Source of the DNA: Callipepla californica brunnescens
Lineage: Eukaryota > Chordata > Aves > Galliformes > Odontophoridae
Reading direction: 5' to 3'
DNA length: 64,000 bases
Assembly: GCA_023055505.1 (NCBI GenBank)
Contig: JALIRH010000043.1
Coordinates: forward strand, 2,986,001-3,050,000
Shown here: positions 35,201 through 45,130 of the stretch, piece by piece
How the letters are laid out: the number at the start of each line of letters is the position of its first letter
Position numbering within the stretch: the stretch's first letter is position 1
The notes under the pieces: model-generated
Told to the model about the DNA's origin: nothing
Seen by the model: the letters and a program-made list of their open reading frames with translations, nothing else
The model's database searches: none
Made by a program: the position numbers and the translations under genes

Positions 35201-38200
35201 TTAAGCCTAACTAAACTACCACTTAACATGCTACTGCTACTTGCCATGTGAAGTAAAGCAAAGCTTAGAGAATTTCATCTGTGTTACTAGAAAAGAAGGA
35301 AGCCTCAGTAATGACAGTAATCATTGGGACTGAGATGCTGCCAATCTCAGGGATTCTCAATTGTTCATTTTGGCTTATCATACTTGAAGCTCAAGGCTTT
35401 GTCATGCTGCAGAACCACCGTTATCTTCTAGTGAGATTTACCATGAGTGATCACTCATCTGGCTCAAACAGGGAAACATCAAGTTGGCTTAATCAGTTTG
35501 CCTCTGCTTTCAGATCCAGCATATCCCTCAGGTAGCTTTACCCTCCCACATCTACCAGCAGGACACGTAGCCTCCAGTCATTCAACAACTGTATTTACTT
35601 GTAAGATTTTCTGCAGCTGCGCGTGGTTTTCCACAACCAGAATGTTGGCACTACAGTTCTCTGCTACATAATGACAGGCTTCAGGAGAGTTGGTAGTGTA
35701 GATCCCGACAGCAAGTCCACTGCAAAAGAAAAGGGGGGAAACAAAAACAAGAGAAAAATACAGTATTAGAGGATAAGCAGAGTTGTTGGCAAAAAAAAAA
35801 AAACAACAGATCATTTTTAGCAGAGGAATATCCTCAGGAAGAATGTCCTATAAGGCAACAGCAAAAAGCAGAAAGCTTAGTTCTAAGAACAGAGGCTTTG
35901 TTCTGTGCATGGGTCACGTCAGAGTGGAGTTACTGGCCAAAGTGTCTCAGATAGAAGACCACTGTGATACTCTGACCTTTTCCACCATCATATTTTCAGC
36001 TGAAATGCAGCTAAGCATGCTTCTGGATAAACCTACTGTTCGCCTCATTGTAAAAAAGAAACACCTCGCTAAAATACAAGTTTTTTGTCTCATTAATTCT
36101 TAATGAAGCAAAGAGAGTTTGGGTTCTAGGTATCCTCATTAAGTTCAAATACAAGCAGAACTTGCTTTGCTTTAAATCAAAAACTCCTCCTCACATGAGT
36201 AGTGGAATTAATATCTGAAGGCTAAAATAAAATGCATCTTGAGAGCCAAAACTCATCTTACCCTGCAAAGATAGCTCCAATGTCAGCAATAAACCACTCT
36301 GGAGAATTAAATCCCAAGATGCACACTCCATGGAAACGCTCCAGTCCCAGCTTGAAACAAAAAGATGAGATTACAGCAATTTTATTTCTCCTTTAAGAAC
36401 GCTTAATTTACAGATTTCTGCTGTGAGCACAGCGTCAAGGGAAAAGTTCATCCTATTATGTGTGGTAATTCACACACACTTCTCAAGACTTAACATGGAA
36501 TCAGTTAAAGTTTCATATCATCACACTGTCCAACTTCGTCAGTAGGCAGGAGAGAAAAAATTAAAGGCAAAAAGGATTTTCTGGATTTGCTTAGGTCCGC
36601 ATTCAATGTGATTAGCTCACTGCTACACACGGTGCTACAACACTACAGGGTAGGTAGTTGTCAGCTCCCTTTGGGCTTGGAAGGTAAGAGGTTAATCTAA
36701 ACAACCACTGCTGAGACATTTAGTCATTTAGTACAGGTTAGAGAAGTCACACATGAGTAATGACCAGGACAAGTTCCAATGGCAGTTGGAGACACTTAGC
36801 TAGGGAATTCCAGCTGCTGAAGTTCAAGTCTTTAAATCTGCTTCAGCCATTCTTTTGCACCACAGAGAGAGGAAGTACGTACACTGGAAGATACCACAGC
36901 TTGAGTGGAGGAAAACAAATAACTTCAACCTCAGGAAATAAGAGTTTCTAAAGATAAAACAGGAAGTACTGTAATGTCAGTTTCTCTCTCGGAATGCCTT
37001 AGTATCCAACAGCACAAGCAAATGTCTCAGCCAGTTTGAACATTTATGCTGGATTCACAGGCATTCCTTCAAGTTTCTTTCCTGGAAAGAAGAAAACGTA
37101 CAAGGCTTGAGGAGCCACATGCCTCAAATACTTCTCCCTCAACACAATGTGGAAACAATTTGCATGTATGTACAAAAACACTGTAGTAATCACCACGATG
37201 CTCATGGCATGTTCAAATATCTTCCTATCATCTGCTTTCAGAGAATTTGCAAGCTCAAGATACAGCTGACTGCAGCTATTTCAGCACTGACACTGGCTGA
37301 GCATGCACATGGAGCAGCGTACAACAAGAGCTCACCTTCAGAAAGCTTTTAGCAGCTCTCCAGCACCGGTCATAGTACATCTTATACGTGAGTTTTGTCC
37401 ACTGGCCGTTCTTCTTGAATGCAAGAGCATAATAATCACCGTATTTACTAACAGCTTCTTGGAACAGTTCATGAACAGTCTTCGGTGCCGTGCTGCCTAT
37501 GCCATCCTCATCCATCCTCAGCTTCACTTCTCCATCTTGCTGTGTGGTCCACACGCTGGAGGCACGAGGTAAAGAGGCTGGAGGTAAAGATAACTGTTCA
37601 ACATCTCGTATTTAGAAATCCTCTGCTGCCATAATAGAAATGTAAACAATGGACAGACCATCCCACGCTTCTTCCACGGTTATGGTTTTATGCACATAAC
37701 AGTAAATAAAAACGCTTTCCACTTACATGTTAAATCAGTCTTGTTCATCTGAGATCTCTCTGCCTTAGGATCTTCAGCTGGTTCCATGTTGCTGACCTCA
37801 ACAGCTCTGCAAGGCAAAAGCAATTAGTGCTGGACAGGCTGAGGAAGCCTGAGGCATGTTTGCTCCATCACTTAATTGTATTAATCCTTCTGTGTCAAAC
37901 AAAGATTAGTGGCTCCTGCCGTTCTGTACCTGGCTTTATGAATTTCACTAGCTCAGGCTGCATGGACATAGGAACAAAACAGGCCCACCTACACAAGCGT
38001 GCAATCTTTGTGTGCCCTGCTTTTTAATGTGTGTGTGTTGTTCTGCTTGTAAGATAACGCTGCAGAAGAATCCATGAACACAGCATCCAGAAAGCTGTGA
38101 CAATTTAATACCAGGCAAATATTCCATGTGCCTGAAGCAGTGAGGAAGGTGAGGACAAAAACAGCCGTGCAGACCTCGTGCTTTTCTCCTGCTTGTACTG

Positions 38201-40323
38201 TGCGAGTTTAAGTGAAGGCAGCAGTCCCCAAGGCCTTTCTGCTATGCAATGCAGCAACCACCCCTTGGGAAAACCCACAGAGATTTCCTGCAGAAGGTAA
38301 GGTCAGCTAAAAGCAGGAAATTGATTTAGCAGGAAATCCTGTCCTTAGGTATTTCTAATAAAGCTAGTCCACCAGGCTCCCACCAGATGTTTGTGAAGTA
38401 ACTGAAAAGGCACTCTCAGGAACGTCCCCTCTACTTCAGCCATAATCCTCAAGGAGGATTATGCACTGTGGTTCCAGATGAAAGTGGCCCTTTTTACTCT
38501 CAGTCTTGCAAGATTTGGTAAAAACCTCCTGCCAGCATTGGTAGAACAGTGTTCTTACTCTCATCTTTTCCAAAACTGATTTGTATAAAACTCAAAGTGA
38601 TGAGGACATGGAACAATGAAGTCACAAATCCCACTTCAGATGACACACTGGAAGTCAGACCCTGTGAGATTTGGTACTTGAGTCTCTGTGTTCTGCACCC
38701 AAAACAAAACCTCCCACTGTAAACTACAGGCAGATGACACTTGTTCCCCTATCCTGGACAGACCCACTTGTACCACTCCACCCAAGATTACAGTCCAGAG
38801 AAACTACAGTTCCACCTTGCCTTGCCAAACAGCCTTCTGGGGGACTTCTGCTCAAGGGTGTCACAAGAGTTTGTTCCTTTACACCATTACTCCTCCCCAC
38901 TCCAACACTGAGCGCACAGTTTCTTCCAAGCACTCAGTGGTATTCTAGAAAGGTCCTGCCATGACATCACAGAGTGGGCTCACCGAGTTCTGCCTACAGG
39001 CACAGCTTTCTGGCAAAAAAGTGGCTTGGTAACTGTCACTAACCAGGATGCACTCAGTGCCATGCAAGCCCTTCAGCCTAACCCCAGCAGGGTGACAGCC
39101 AAGCCTCACGTTTGCTTCTCTTTCTGCTGGATCAAAGCAGAGATGAATCAGCCACAAAGCCCCACGTGACTCTCAGTCTAAGCAGTAAATTGCTTCCCTC
39201 CAGTTTATGTTTTCTTTGAATTTCTAAGGGATATTACACAATTATGGCTTTGGACATATGATAGGATTTAAGGCACAGAGCTTTGACACAGCTACTCCTG
39301 TGTCATGTCCAAAAGTAGAATCACTTTTATCTGATCTGCAAGGTACAAACCAGAGGAGCATAAATCAGTTTCCTTTATTTCTCCCAAAAGGATTACAAGG
39401 TCTCCCCCAGCACACATTTCATCATCATTACTGAGAACAGTTTTCAACACAGATTATCCTTCAGTTGCAGCAGGTCTGCATCATTTCTCCACCTGCTCTT
39501 GTGGGCAAAGTATGGAAATGACTCAGTTACATGAGAAAAAAAACCAACAACCCTGCAGCTACTTTTCTTACAGTGAATCAAGTCCCCTTTTCCTCCTCCT
39601 TAATGTACGTAATTCCTACTCATCCCTTCCCAAAATAGGTAAAGAGAGCCCTGGAAGTCTGCTAGCTGCGCCCCATTACACTATAATGATAAATGATTAT
39701 TAATCTGCTCTTTAGCATGAGTTGTTTGGATAAACAGAGGGAATACCAGGTTGCCTAGTCTGGTTAAAAAAAAAATAATTCAGCACAGGTGCTGCACACA
39801 AGCTGTCCCTAAGAGGCACACCTCTTGTTTCACAAGTGCTTGCTAAGTACTCCATCAGTGCCCTCCCAGTAATGCAGAATCAACCATTATGTGGAGCACC
39901 TCTGCAAGAACTGATCTTCCAGAAGCTGCAGAACATTCAACCACTCCCACACCTTAAGTTTCTATCAAGCTCTGTAGAGTGCAGCTACATACAGCAAAAT
40001 AACTCTGTTCCTTCTTTTCAGGGGTTGAGATCATCGATGCAACTTCTGGATTTTTTTTTTTTTAAGTAGCAACAAATGTTGGAAATTTATTCTAAAAATC
40101 AGAAAGTCCCAATTAACCTAAGTATGTTTGAATACAAGCTATGTGCTGTGCATACAGGTAACGACAGGAAAAAAAAAAGGATTTTAGATTAGACAAACCT
40201 AGCAGAAGAGCTGATCGTGACATCGTGCAGTGACACCTCGCCGTTCCCTTGAGCTTCCACGTTGAGATAAGCCATGGGGACTGGCTCTGCAAGTGTCGAA
40301 CGCACATCTGACTCACACAGCAT
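29122..40323 (-). CDS. ACSBG2: ACSBG2 bubblegum-family long/very-long-chain acyl-CoA synthetase (14 coding exons, 736 aa)
   Basis: Coding exons, 5' to 3' on the minus strand: 40323-40199, 37806-37727, 37577-37336, 36350-36262, 35719-35599, 35150-35070, 34641-34492, 34292-34116, 33454-33273, 32997-32764, 32071-31854, 30966-30827, 29878-29632, 29246-29122. All junctions are GT-AG and in phase, giving 736 residues. The product activates long- and very-long-chain fatty acids to acyl-CoA with ATP. Visible motifs are the P-loop [11 protein letters not shown] (279-289), [11 protein letters not shown] (473-483), GWLHSGDLG (543-551) and [15 protein letters not shown] (about 563-577). ACSBG1 is the alternative name, but tail-to-tail linkage to MLLT1 and close similarity to human ACSBG2 favour ACSBG2. 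The first ATG in exon 2 is taken as the start; a second in-frame ATG 16 codons later would give 720 aa. Human ACSBG2 is about 666 aa, so this N-terminus is longer. No membrane segment is obvious; family members are cytosolic or loosely ER-associated. Confidence 0.95.
29632..29878 (-). CDS. ACSBG2: ACSBG2 exon 14
   Basis: The acceptor is CGTGTTGTAG and the donor is G|GTGAGT. It encodes [35 protein letters not shown] and [17 protein letters not shown], with close human counterparts. Confidence 0.96.
29879..30826 (-). other. ACSBG2: ACSBG2 intron 13 with (CA)n microsatellite
   Basis: GT-AG intron of 948 bases. It contains (CA)9 at about 30074-30091. No other feature is recognised. Confidence 0.75.
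30074..30091. repeat. (CA)n microsatellite
   Basis: Nine CA units in ACSBG2 intron 13. Confidence 0.85.
30827..30966 (-). CDS. ACSBG2: ACSBG2 exon 13 (FACS signature)
   Basis: The acceptor is GTTTTCCAG and the donor is AAG|GTGGGA. It encodes [17 protein letters not shown] and [19 protein letters not shown], the fatty-acyl-CoA synthetase signature and the start of the mobile C-terminal domain. Confidence 0.96.
30967..31853 (-). other. ACSBG2: ACSBG2 intron 12
   Basis: GT-AG intron of 887 bases; no other feature is recognised. The remaining introns between 29247 and 36261 are each about 200-700 bases and also look empty. Confidence 0.7.
31854..32071 (-). CDS. ACSBG2: ACSBG2 exon 12 (GWLHSGDLG motif)
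   Basis: The acceptor is TTTGTTTCAG and the donor is G|GTAATG. It encodes [47 protein letters not shown] and YITGRIK. The ribose-binding Asp of SGDLG and the Arg of GRIK are both present. Confidence 0.96.
32764..32997 (-). CDS. ACSBG2: ACSBG2 exon 11 (adenylation motif)
   Basis: The acceptor is TTCCGTAG and the donor is AG|GTAAAT. It encodes [34 protein letters not shown] and [15 protein letters not shown], the motif around the adenylate-binding loop. Confidence 0.96.
33273..33454 (-). CDS. ACSBG2: ACSBG2 exon 10
   Basis: The acceptor is TTCTGCTCAG and the donor is GG|GTAATT. It encodes [19 protein letters not shown], then [10 protein letters not shown] and on to LKWMNG, matching the human LKEVKPTVFIGVPQIWEKI block. 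Confidence 0.94.
34116..34292 (-). CDS. ACSBG2: ACSBG2 exon 9
   Basis: The acceptor is TCTTGTTGCAG and the donor is AAG|GTAAAA. Fifty-nine residues including [18 protein letters not shown] and FFAQPDALK, conserved in the family. Confidence 0.95.
34492..34641 (-). CDS. ACSBG2: ACSBG2 exon 8 (ATP/AMP P-loop motif)
   Basis: The acceptor is CTGTATACAG and the donor is AAT|GTGAGT. Fifty residues including the AMP-binding signature [18 protein letters not shown], which contacts the ATP phosphates. Confidence 0.97.
35070..35150 (-). CDS. ACSBG2: ACSBG2 exon 7
   Basis: The acceptor is CTAACACAG and the donor is TCT|GTAAGT. Twenty-seven residues, [17 protein letters not shown] to NLYS, phase 0 at both ends. 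Confidence 0.95.
35599..35719 (-). CDS. ACSBG2: ACSBG2 exon 6
   Basis: The acceptor is TTCTTTTGCAG and the donor is CAA|GTAAAT. It encodes [19 protein letters not shown] to QKILQ, part of the AMP-binding N-terminal domain. Confidence 0.96.
36262..36350 (-). CDS. ACSBG2: ACSBG2 exon 5
   Basis: The acceptor is TTTGTTTCAAG and the donor is GG|GTAAGA. It encodes [19 protein letters not shown] and [10 protein letters not shown], closely matching the human protein. Confidence 0.96.
36351..37335 (-). other. ACSBG2: ACSBG2 intron 4
   Basis: GT-AG intron of 985 bases; nothing further is recognised. Confidence 0.7.
37336..37577 (-). CDS. ACSBG2: ACSBG2 exon 4
   Basis: The acceptor is CTTTACCTCCAG; phase rules out the CAG 16 bases further in. 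The donor is AAG|GTGAGC. It encodes [20 protein letters not shown] and onward to [10 protein letters not shown], the start of the conserved synthetase body. Confidence 0.94.
37727..37806 (-). CDS. ACSBG2: ACSBG2 exon 3 (N-terminal region)
   Basis: The acceptor is TTGCCTTGCAG and the donor is T|GTAAGT. It encodes [20 protein letters not shown] then NKTDLT; the NKT(D/E) segment matches human ACSBG2. A third in-frame Met, at the position similar to the mammalian start region, lies at 37787-37785. Confidence 0.88.
37807..40198 (-). other. ACSBG2: ACSBG2 intron 2
   Basis: GT-AG intron of 2.4 kb between the start-codon exon and exon 3. No additional exon, RNA gene or repeat is recognised. Confidence 0.7.
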
Positions 40324-40328
40324 CGTCC
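40199..40328 (-). CDS. ACSBG2: ACSBG2 exon 2, start codon exon
   Basis: Minus-strand acceptor TTTTTACAG and donor AG|GTTTGT. Five untranslated bases precede ATG at 40323-40321. The peptide begins [20 protein letters not shown]; the second Met could also initiate. It joins in frame through a split Arg codon to exon 3. No domain is recognised in this N-terminal extension. Confidence 0.8.
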
Positions 40329-43300
40329 CTGTAAAAATAGTGTTGTTTTTTTTTTTAAATAAGGCAGAATACTACAGCGAAATCAGCTTTAATTGATGGG
40401 AATTTCAAACCACGACAAACCCATATGATTGCTATATTTGCATTAAATACAGTAAGTTCTCTAATTAGTCAAAGTGCACTTCACATTATGCTCGGTGCAT
40501 TCCGAAAGCCTGATGAGAATTAGATTACACATCCCCTCCAACACTTAAAAATAAGCATGACAGTGACAGCCTCGAAAAAAGCACTAAGAGGTTAACATTC
40601 GCATTTCGCACTTTTTTTGCCCCCAAACGTTAAGGCTCTGCTCTCAGACCTCCCCAGATTCACCCACCGCAGGGCTCCGGCTCAGCCTTACACCGCATGG
40701 TCCACGCCTTTGTGCAGCTCTCCTCCCGCAGCCTCTCCGAACGAGCGCCGATGCGTAATAGCCTTTATTTTTAAACTAGCGCCCATGAGGCAGATCTGGA
40801 GCATCTTATGTCATGTGCTCCCTGCCTCGCAATTGGAAGCGGCCCGTCACCCCACACCGCCGCCTAATGAGGAAGCTCTGGCCCCGCGCCTGCTTGCTGT
40901 GCTCGGCTCTCGAGGGCGTAGGAGGTTCGGGGTTCCTCTGTGCCCTGCGGCACAGCTGGAGGGGGATGCAGCCCCCCCTGCATGCCCGCTCCCCGGAGGT
41001 TTAAAAGCTCGGAAGAATCGGTGCTTGGCAGTTTTCAGCACTGCTTTCTCGCTCCTTTGTCATTAAGGGGTTTCATTATCTAAATGAAGTAGTATACTGA
41101 AAGCAACGTTGGTTTCGTTTAAAGGTTTACAGTCATCGAATGCTGCTGGTGCTCACAACTTGACAGGCTGAGCTGTAAGTGCTGCTGTGAATTTCTAACC
41201 GATCAGAGGTGAATCTTATCCTTCATCCTTATAAGAAGTGGATTTTAGAATGGCATTTCGTACCTCCATTAGGGCAAGTGAAAGCAGGCAATGTGAGGAG
41301 CACGTTTGTCTGAATGATGACAGATATTAGCAAAAGGAAAGAGACTTTTCTCTAATGAATGGAGGAAGAAGTGACCGTGCGGCATCCTGCTCCTGATGGC
41401 AGTGGAAAAAGAAACAGCCCGCTGCAATTCACAGCGTCCAAACCTGCTTTCCTGGGCTAAGAGCACACTCCAGTTCCAATTCCTCACTTGCACAATGCTG
41501 CAAGCTCCAATTCCCAATTAAAAAAACAGTGCAATTCATAAGTAACTGAGAGAGGGACGTCTCCAAAATCCCCCATCAAAAGCACTTGGGCTAAGTGACA
41601 AACATTGCCCAGTACCCCACTCTAGACTGAAACACCACCGCGGTTTGCTTTTTGTGTAAGACAGCTGGGAGAAAACATGGGTTATCTCTACAGAGCAGCC
41701 TGGCACTCGTCGTATGGTGAAGCAGGGGTATCGCTCCCTCCCCAGCCTGGAGGAACTCAAACCCACGTCCAGAAGAGCGTGCCAGCTTCTGCATGGCACA
41801 GTGCCTGCCCGAGGTGCCCTCCTGCCTTCTGCCTCGCCGTGTTATCCACTGAGTCCCACAGACCCTGAGCTCAACCAGCATCCGATCGATGGCTGTGAGG
41901 GTCACAGGCATGCTGGACACGGCACCAAGCTCAAGGACATGAGATTGCACAGCCTGTAAGCCCAGGGAGAAGAGTCACTACTTCAGGTGGGCTTGAGACT
42001 GACAAGGAGAATCAAAGTGTTAATGCCACGTGGCCCTCAATATCCACAGAAGAGCAGCACCCGCGTGCACAAGCAGTAGCAGTTTTTGGAGGACCCAAGT
42101 ATACTTGTACCGTGAAATACAAGCACGTGAGCAGCAGCCTAGCTGCGTGACTTCCCTTCTGAATGCTGGGCAGATGGAGCCCAAGCGTTTTATACAGCAA
42201 ACAAGGGCTAGGTACAAAACAAAAAAAGCCAACATAAGCACTCTCACCAGCTCTGTTAAGCAATCCAGCTATGGCCCTGTATTTTATGATGCTTTGCTAC
42301 AACCACAGCTGTGCTGCACGAACCACCCAGTGACGCACACGCTGCATTCCCACGGCAGCTCGACGGGTGGGGGAGTGGGATCAGGAGCGATCACACGCTG
42401 TTTGTGGGGGAATTAACCCTCTGCAATGTGCCACAGTTGTTAGAAACATGAAGAACACACACCCAGAAAAAAAGCCTGGCGAGAGAAAGCTCCCTTTTAA
42501 TTACATCCATGCGAAAGCAGAAGTCATTTAACTACAAACTGCCCTCTGCTTTGAGCCCTGTGAGTTTATGAACTATTTCATGGAAACAGCTGTGGAGCTC
42601 CAAAACAAAACAGAAACGTGACTGCAGTGCAGACTCACAACAGTCAGAGCAACCGAGGTGAAGGTTTGTCATAGGATCTGAATACGCCTTTACTCAAAAC
42701 ACATGGAGACCTTCAAAAACATCCGTTCAAATCAACATTATGTTCATCAGTCATCCTAACACCCGCTACCACAAGCCTGCTTTGCTCCCTGCTGCTGTTT
42801 TCTTTTCCTTTTCCTGCTGTGGACTGCATGCCTAAGCCTGCCCGGTCCTTACTGCGACCGTCACCCCACCCCACAGGGAATCCAGAAACAGAATTCCACC
42901 TAAAGTGAAAGCTGGACTTCTTGTTTCCTCTGAAGATTTTCCAAGTGCAACCCATTTTTCCTCTCTTATAATCTTCACTATTAAAGATGCAGTGATACGA
43001 GCTTTCTGCGCACTGTAACTTCTCCCTGGGACAGTCCTGCTGGCTGCAGCTGTAGGATGAGATAGAAATTGCAGCGGGGCACCAAACCCAGCCCAAGTGG
43101 GCGAGCCCACCCCAAGGAGGGTGCACTGACAATCTGACTGCAGACACCAACCCAGCCTCGGGTTACTGAAGGCACACGCAGAGCAGACCCAGCTGCAAAG
43201 CCCCTTTTCCAGGCAGGCCCCGAGGAGGGCTGTGTGTGCTGACACCAGGGCCCGTGCTGTGCAGCTGTTCTTTCTGCCACGTAGGCCACTGCATCACCGG

Positions 43301-43897
43301 TTGTTCAGCTTCATGCAGATTGCTTCTCCAGAAGGTTGGGAGAGTCAGGGTGAATTCCCCGGCGTGACTCACCAGTTCCTCTTTCCTAAAGGTCTGCTCG
43401 TCTTACCGCACAACGTGCACTCGTCTGCAGAGGGGAAATTCCCTCACACACAGTCAGAATGCACAGAAATACACATTCGGAGACGCAGTGCCAGCTTCCA
43501 CCGTACCCAAGCCGGATTTTCTCTCTTCCTGGCGTTCAGGTTCAGAGCCAACCCAGCACCAAAGCATCCCCACACATCCCAACCCCTGCACGAAGCGTTA
43601 CCGCGTGGGGAGAGGCTCTTTCCTGCAGGGCCCCCACACACACCCCACTCTGTTCGGGCACTTTCTGCTCCCTTACAGCGGGCAGGGCAGAGCTCTCCCC
43701 ATCCACCTGCCGGCTCCCGACACTTCAGCACCTCGATCCTAAATGAAGGCTTTGAGGAGCGCAGTCCTTCAGCCCTCCCCCCCCCCCCCTCGTGATTTCC
43801 CACAGCCCTTTCCACGCAGGACCGGGGCAGCCCCTGAGCAGCAGCACCCACCCGCTCCTTTCCCTCAGCACCGCCGCGCGCGTGCACGCGCCGTTAC
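40329..43897 (-). other. ACSBG2: ACSBG2 intron 1 (5' UTR intron, inferred)
   Basis: Inferred from the acceptor directly upstream of the start-codon exon and a GT donor in the CpG island at 43.9 kb. It includes a moderately GC-rich patch near 40.65-41.0 kb that could harbour an alternative first exon. Open frames near 43.2-43.9 kb on both strands look like GC-driven artefacts. Confidence 0.55.
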
Positions 43898-43990
43898 CTC
43901 GGGAGCGAGCGGGCGGGTGCGCGCAACCCCAACGCGACGCGGGAAGAGCTGCCGCGCGCCGCCACGCGGGGCCCTTTAGCGCGCGCGGGA
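43898..43990 (-). other. ACSBG2: Putative ACSBG2 untranslated exon 1
   Basis: On the minus strand a GC-rich stretch ends in CTCCCGAG|GTAACG, a usable donor, with the intron running toward the exon 2 acceptor. The stretch has no ATG in frame with exon 2, consistent with a noncoding leader. The 5' boundary near 43990 is only a guess from the Sp1-like GGGGCGGGGC box just upstream. Confidence 0.45.
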
Positions 43991-44062
43991 GAGGGGGGGC
44001 GGGGCCTCAGCAGCCGCGCGCTGCTCGAAAGACCGCCCGGCCACGCCCCCCGCCCCCGGCGG

Positions 44063-44085
44063 AGGTCACCCGCGGTCATTGACCC
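44063..44085. promoter_or_regulatory. Nuclear-receptor-like composite element (DR4 plus IR1)
   Basis: AGGTCA (44063-44068), four bases, CGGTCA (44073-44078), one base, TGACCC (44080-44085). The first pair is a DR4 arrangement (LXR/TR type) and the second an IR1 arrangement (FXR type). Two half-sites each deviate by one base from the AGGTCA consensus. Function is inferred only. Confidence 0.35.
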
Positions 44086-44869
44086 CGCGCGGCAGCGACA
44101 CGCGGTGACAGCGCGGTATCTGCGCGCTGAGCACACGCGGCTCTTCCCGGCTGCAGAGAAAGGGAACGTGCTGGAAACGGCCGCACGCCTGTTTCCTATC
44201 CGTGCGGTGAGGGCTTTCCCCCCAGCAAGCAGAGGAAGAGAAGTGGTGCGGTTATTGCTCACAGGAAACGGGCTCGTGGGGGCTGAGGGCACCGTGCAGC
44301 CCAACTGCAGCAGCCCGTGCTCCCCTGCGTCCCCCTTCACTTCTTTTACGTGCATAAAAACGGTCAGATAGGTCTTCTGGTCTCGGTTGTTTCTGGGTTG
44401 TAAAGTTGCACAACAGCCAATGTTGTGTTTGTCCTGATAGCCAAACAGCTGCATCCTCAAATGAGTGATTGCTGCAACCCTGCCAGCACAGACCGGGATT
44501 TCCCCAGCCCTGTTTTTCCTGCGTATTCCTCTCCCCAACGCCTCCACCTTCCAGAGACGTTCCCCCTCGTGGTGCTCAGGCTGAGTCCCGTCCTGCCAGC
44601 AGCTCAGGGACGCAGCTGGAGCAGCAGCAGGTGCAGAGGAGAGGACGGTGCTGAGAACATTGCAGCTGCAAAACAGAGCCGGGGCCGCCAAACCGGCCCC
44701 AGGAGCCTTGCAAGGATCGCTCTGCAGACTCACAAACCCAGGAGCTGTTGCTGTTACGGCTGCCTGCCACCTCTTGCAGCATCTCCTCCCTGCCCCGGCT
44801 ACCTCACCTGCTCCTGTATAGCTTACCCATCTCCATCCAGATGGTGAATTAACTCTGGAGAGTGAGGAA

Positions 44870-45130
44870 ACAACACAGAATAATCACAGACTGGCTTGGA
44901 AGGGACCTTAAAGCCCATCCAGTTCCAGCTCCATCACTTGGGCTGGGTGCCCCTCCCTGAAGGTCAGACCATGCAGGGCCCAATTGTGGCCTTGGGCACC
45001 TCCAGGGATGGAGCACCCACAGCTCTGAGCAGCAGTACCAGGGCCTTGCCACCCTCACATCTAACTGCCATCTCCCTTCTTTCGCTTCAAAACCATTCCC
45101 TCTTGTCCTATCACTGTCTGCTCCTGTAAA
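44870..45130 (-). mobile_element. CR1 LINE fragment, 5'-truncated
   Basis: The plus strand reads as the reverse complement of a CR1 3' end: AGAATAATCACAGACTGGC, GGAAGGGACCTTAAAG, then ACCTCCAGGGATGGAGCACC and TCTTGTCCTATCACTG. This is the standard avian CR1 3' UTR in minus orientation, 5'-truncated and with internal losses relative to the copy at 57.44 kb. Noncoding remnant. Confidence 0.85.

Larger units (their letters stand above)
43860..44110 (-). promoter_or_regulatory. ACSBG2: CpG-island promoter of ACSBG2
   Basis: Dense CpG with GC boxes (GGGGGGCGGGGCC at about 43995 and GCCCCCCGCCCCC at about 44045). It lies at the 5' end of the ACSBG2 model, about 3.6 kb upstream of the start-codon exon. 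It also contains direct and inverted GGTCA half-sites at 44063-44085. Confidence 0.7.

Noticed and set aside
43232..43795. 187-residue plus-strand frame
   Set aside because: No homology, no promoter or splice context; it overlaps other open frames on the opposite strand as expected of GC-rich sequence.
43894..44733. 279-residue minus-strand frame over the ACSBG2 CpG island
   Set aside because: It crosses the inferred promoter and first exon, its composition is GC-driven, and nothing in it is recognisable as a protein family.
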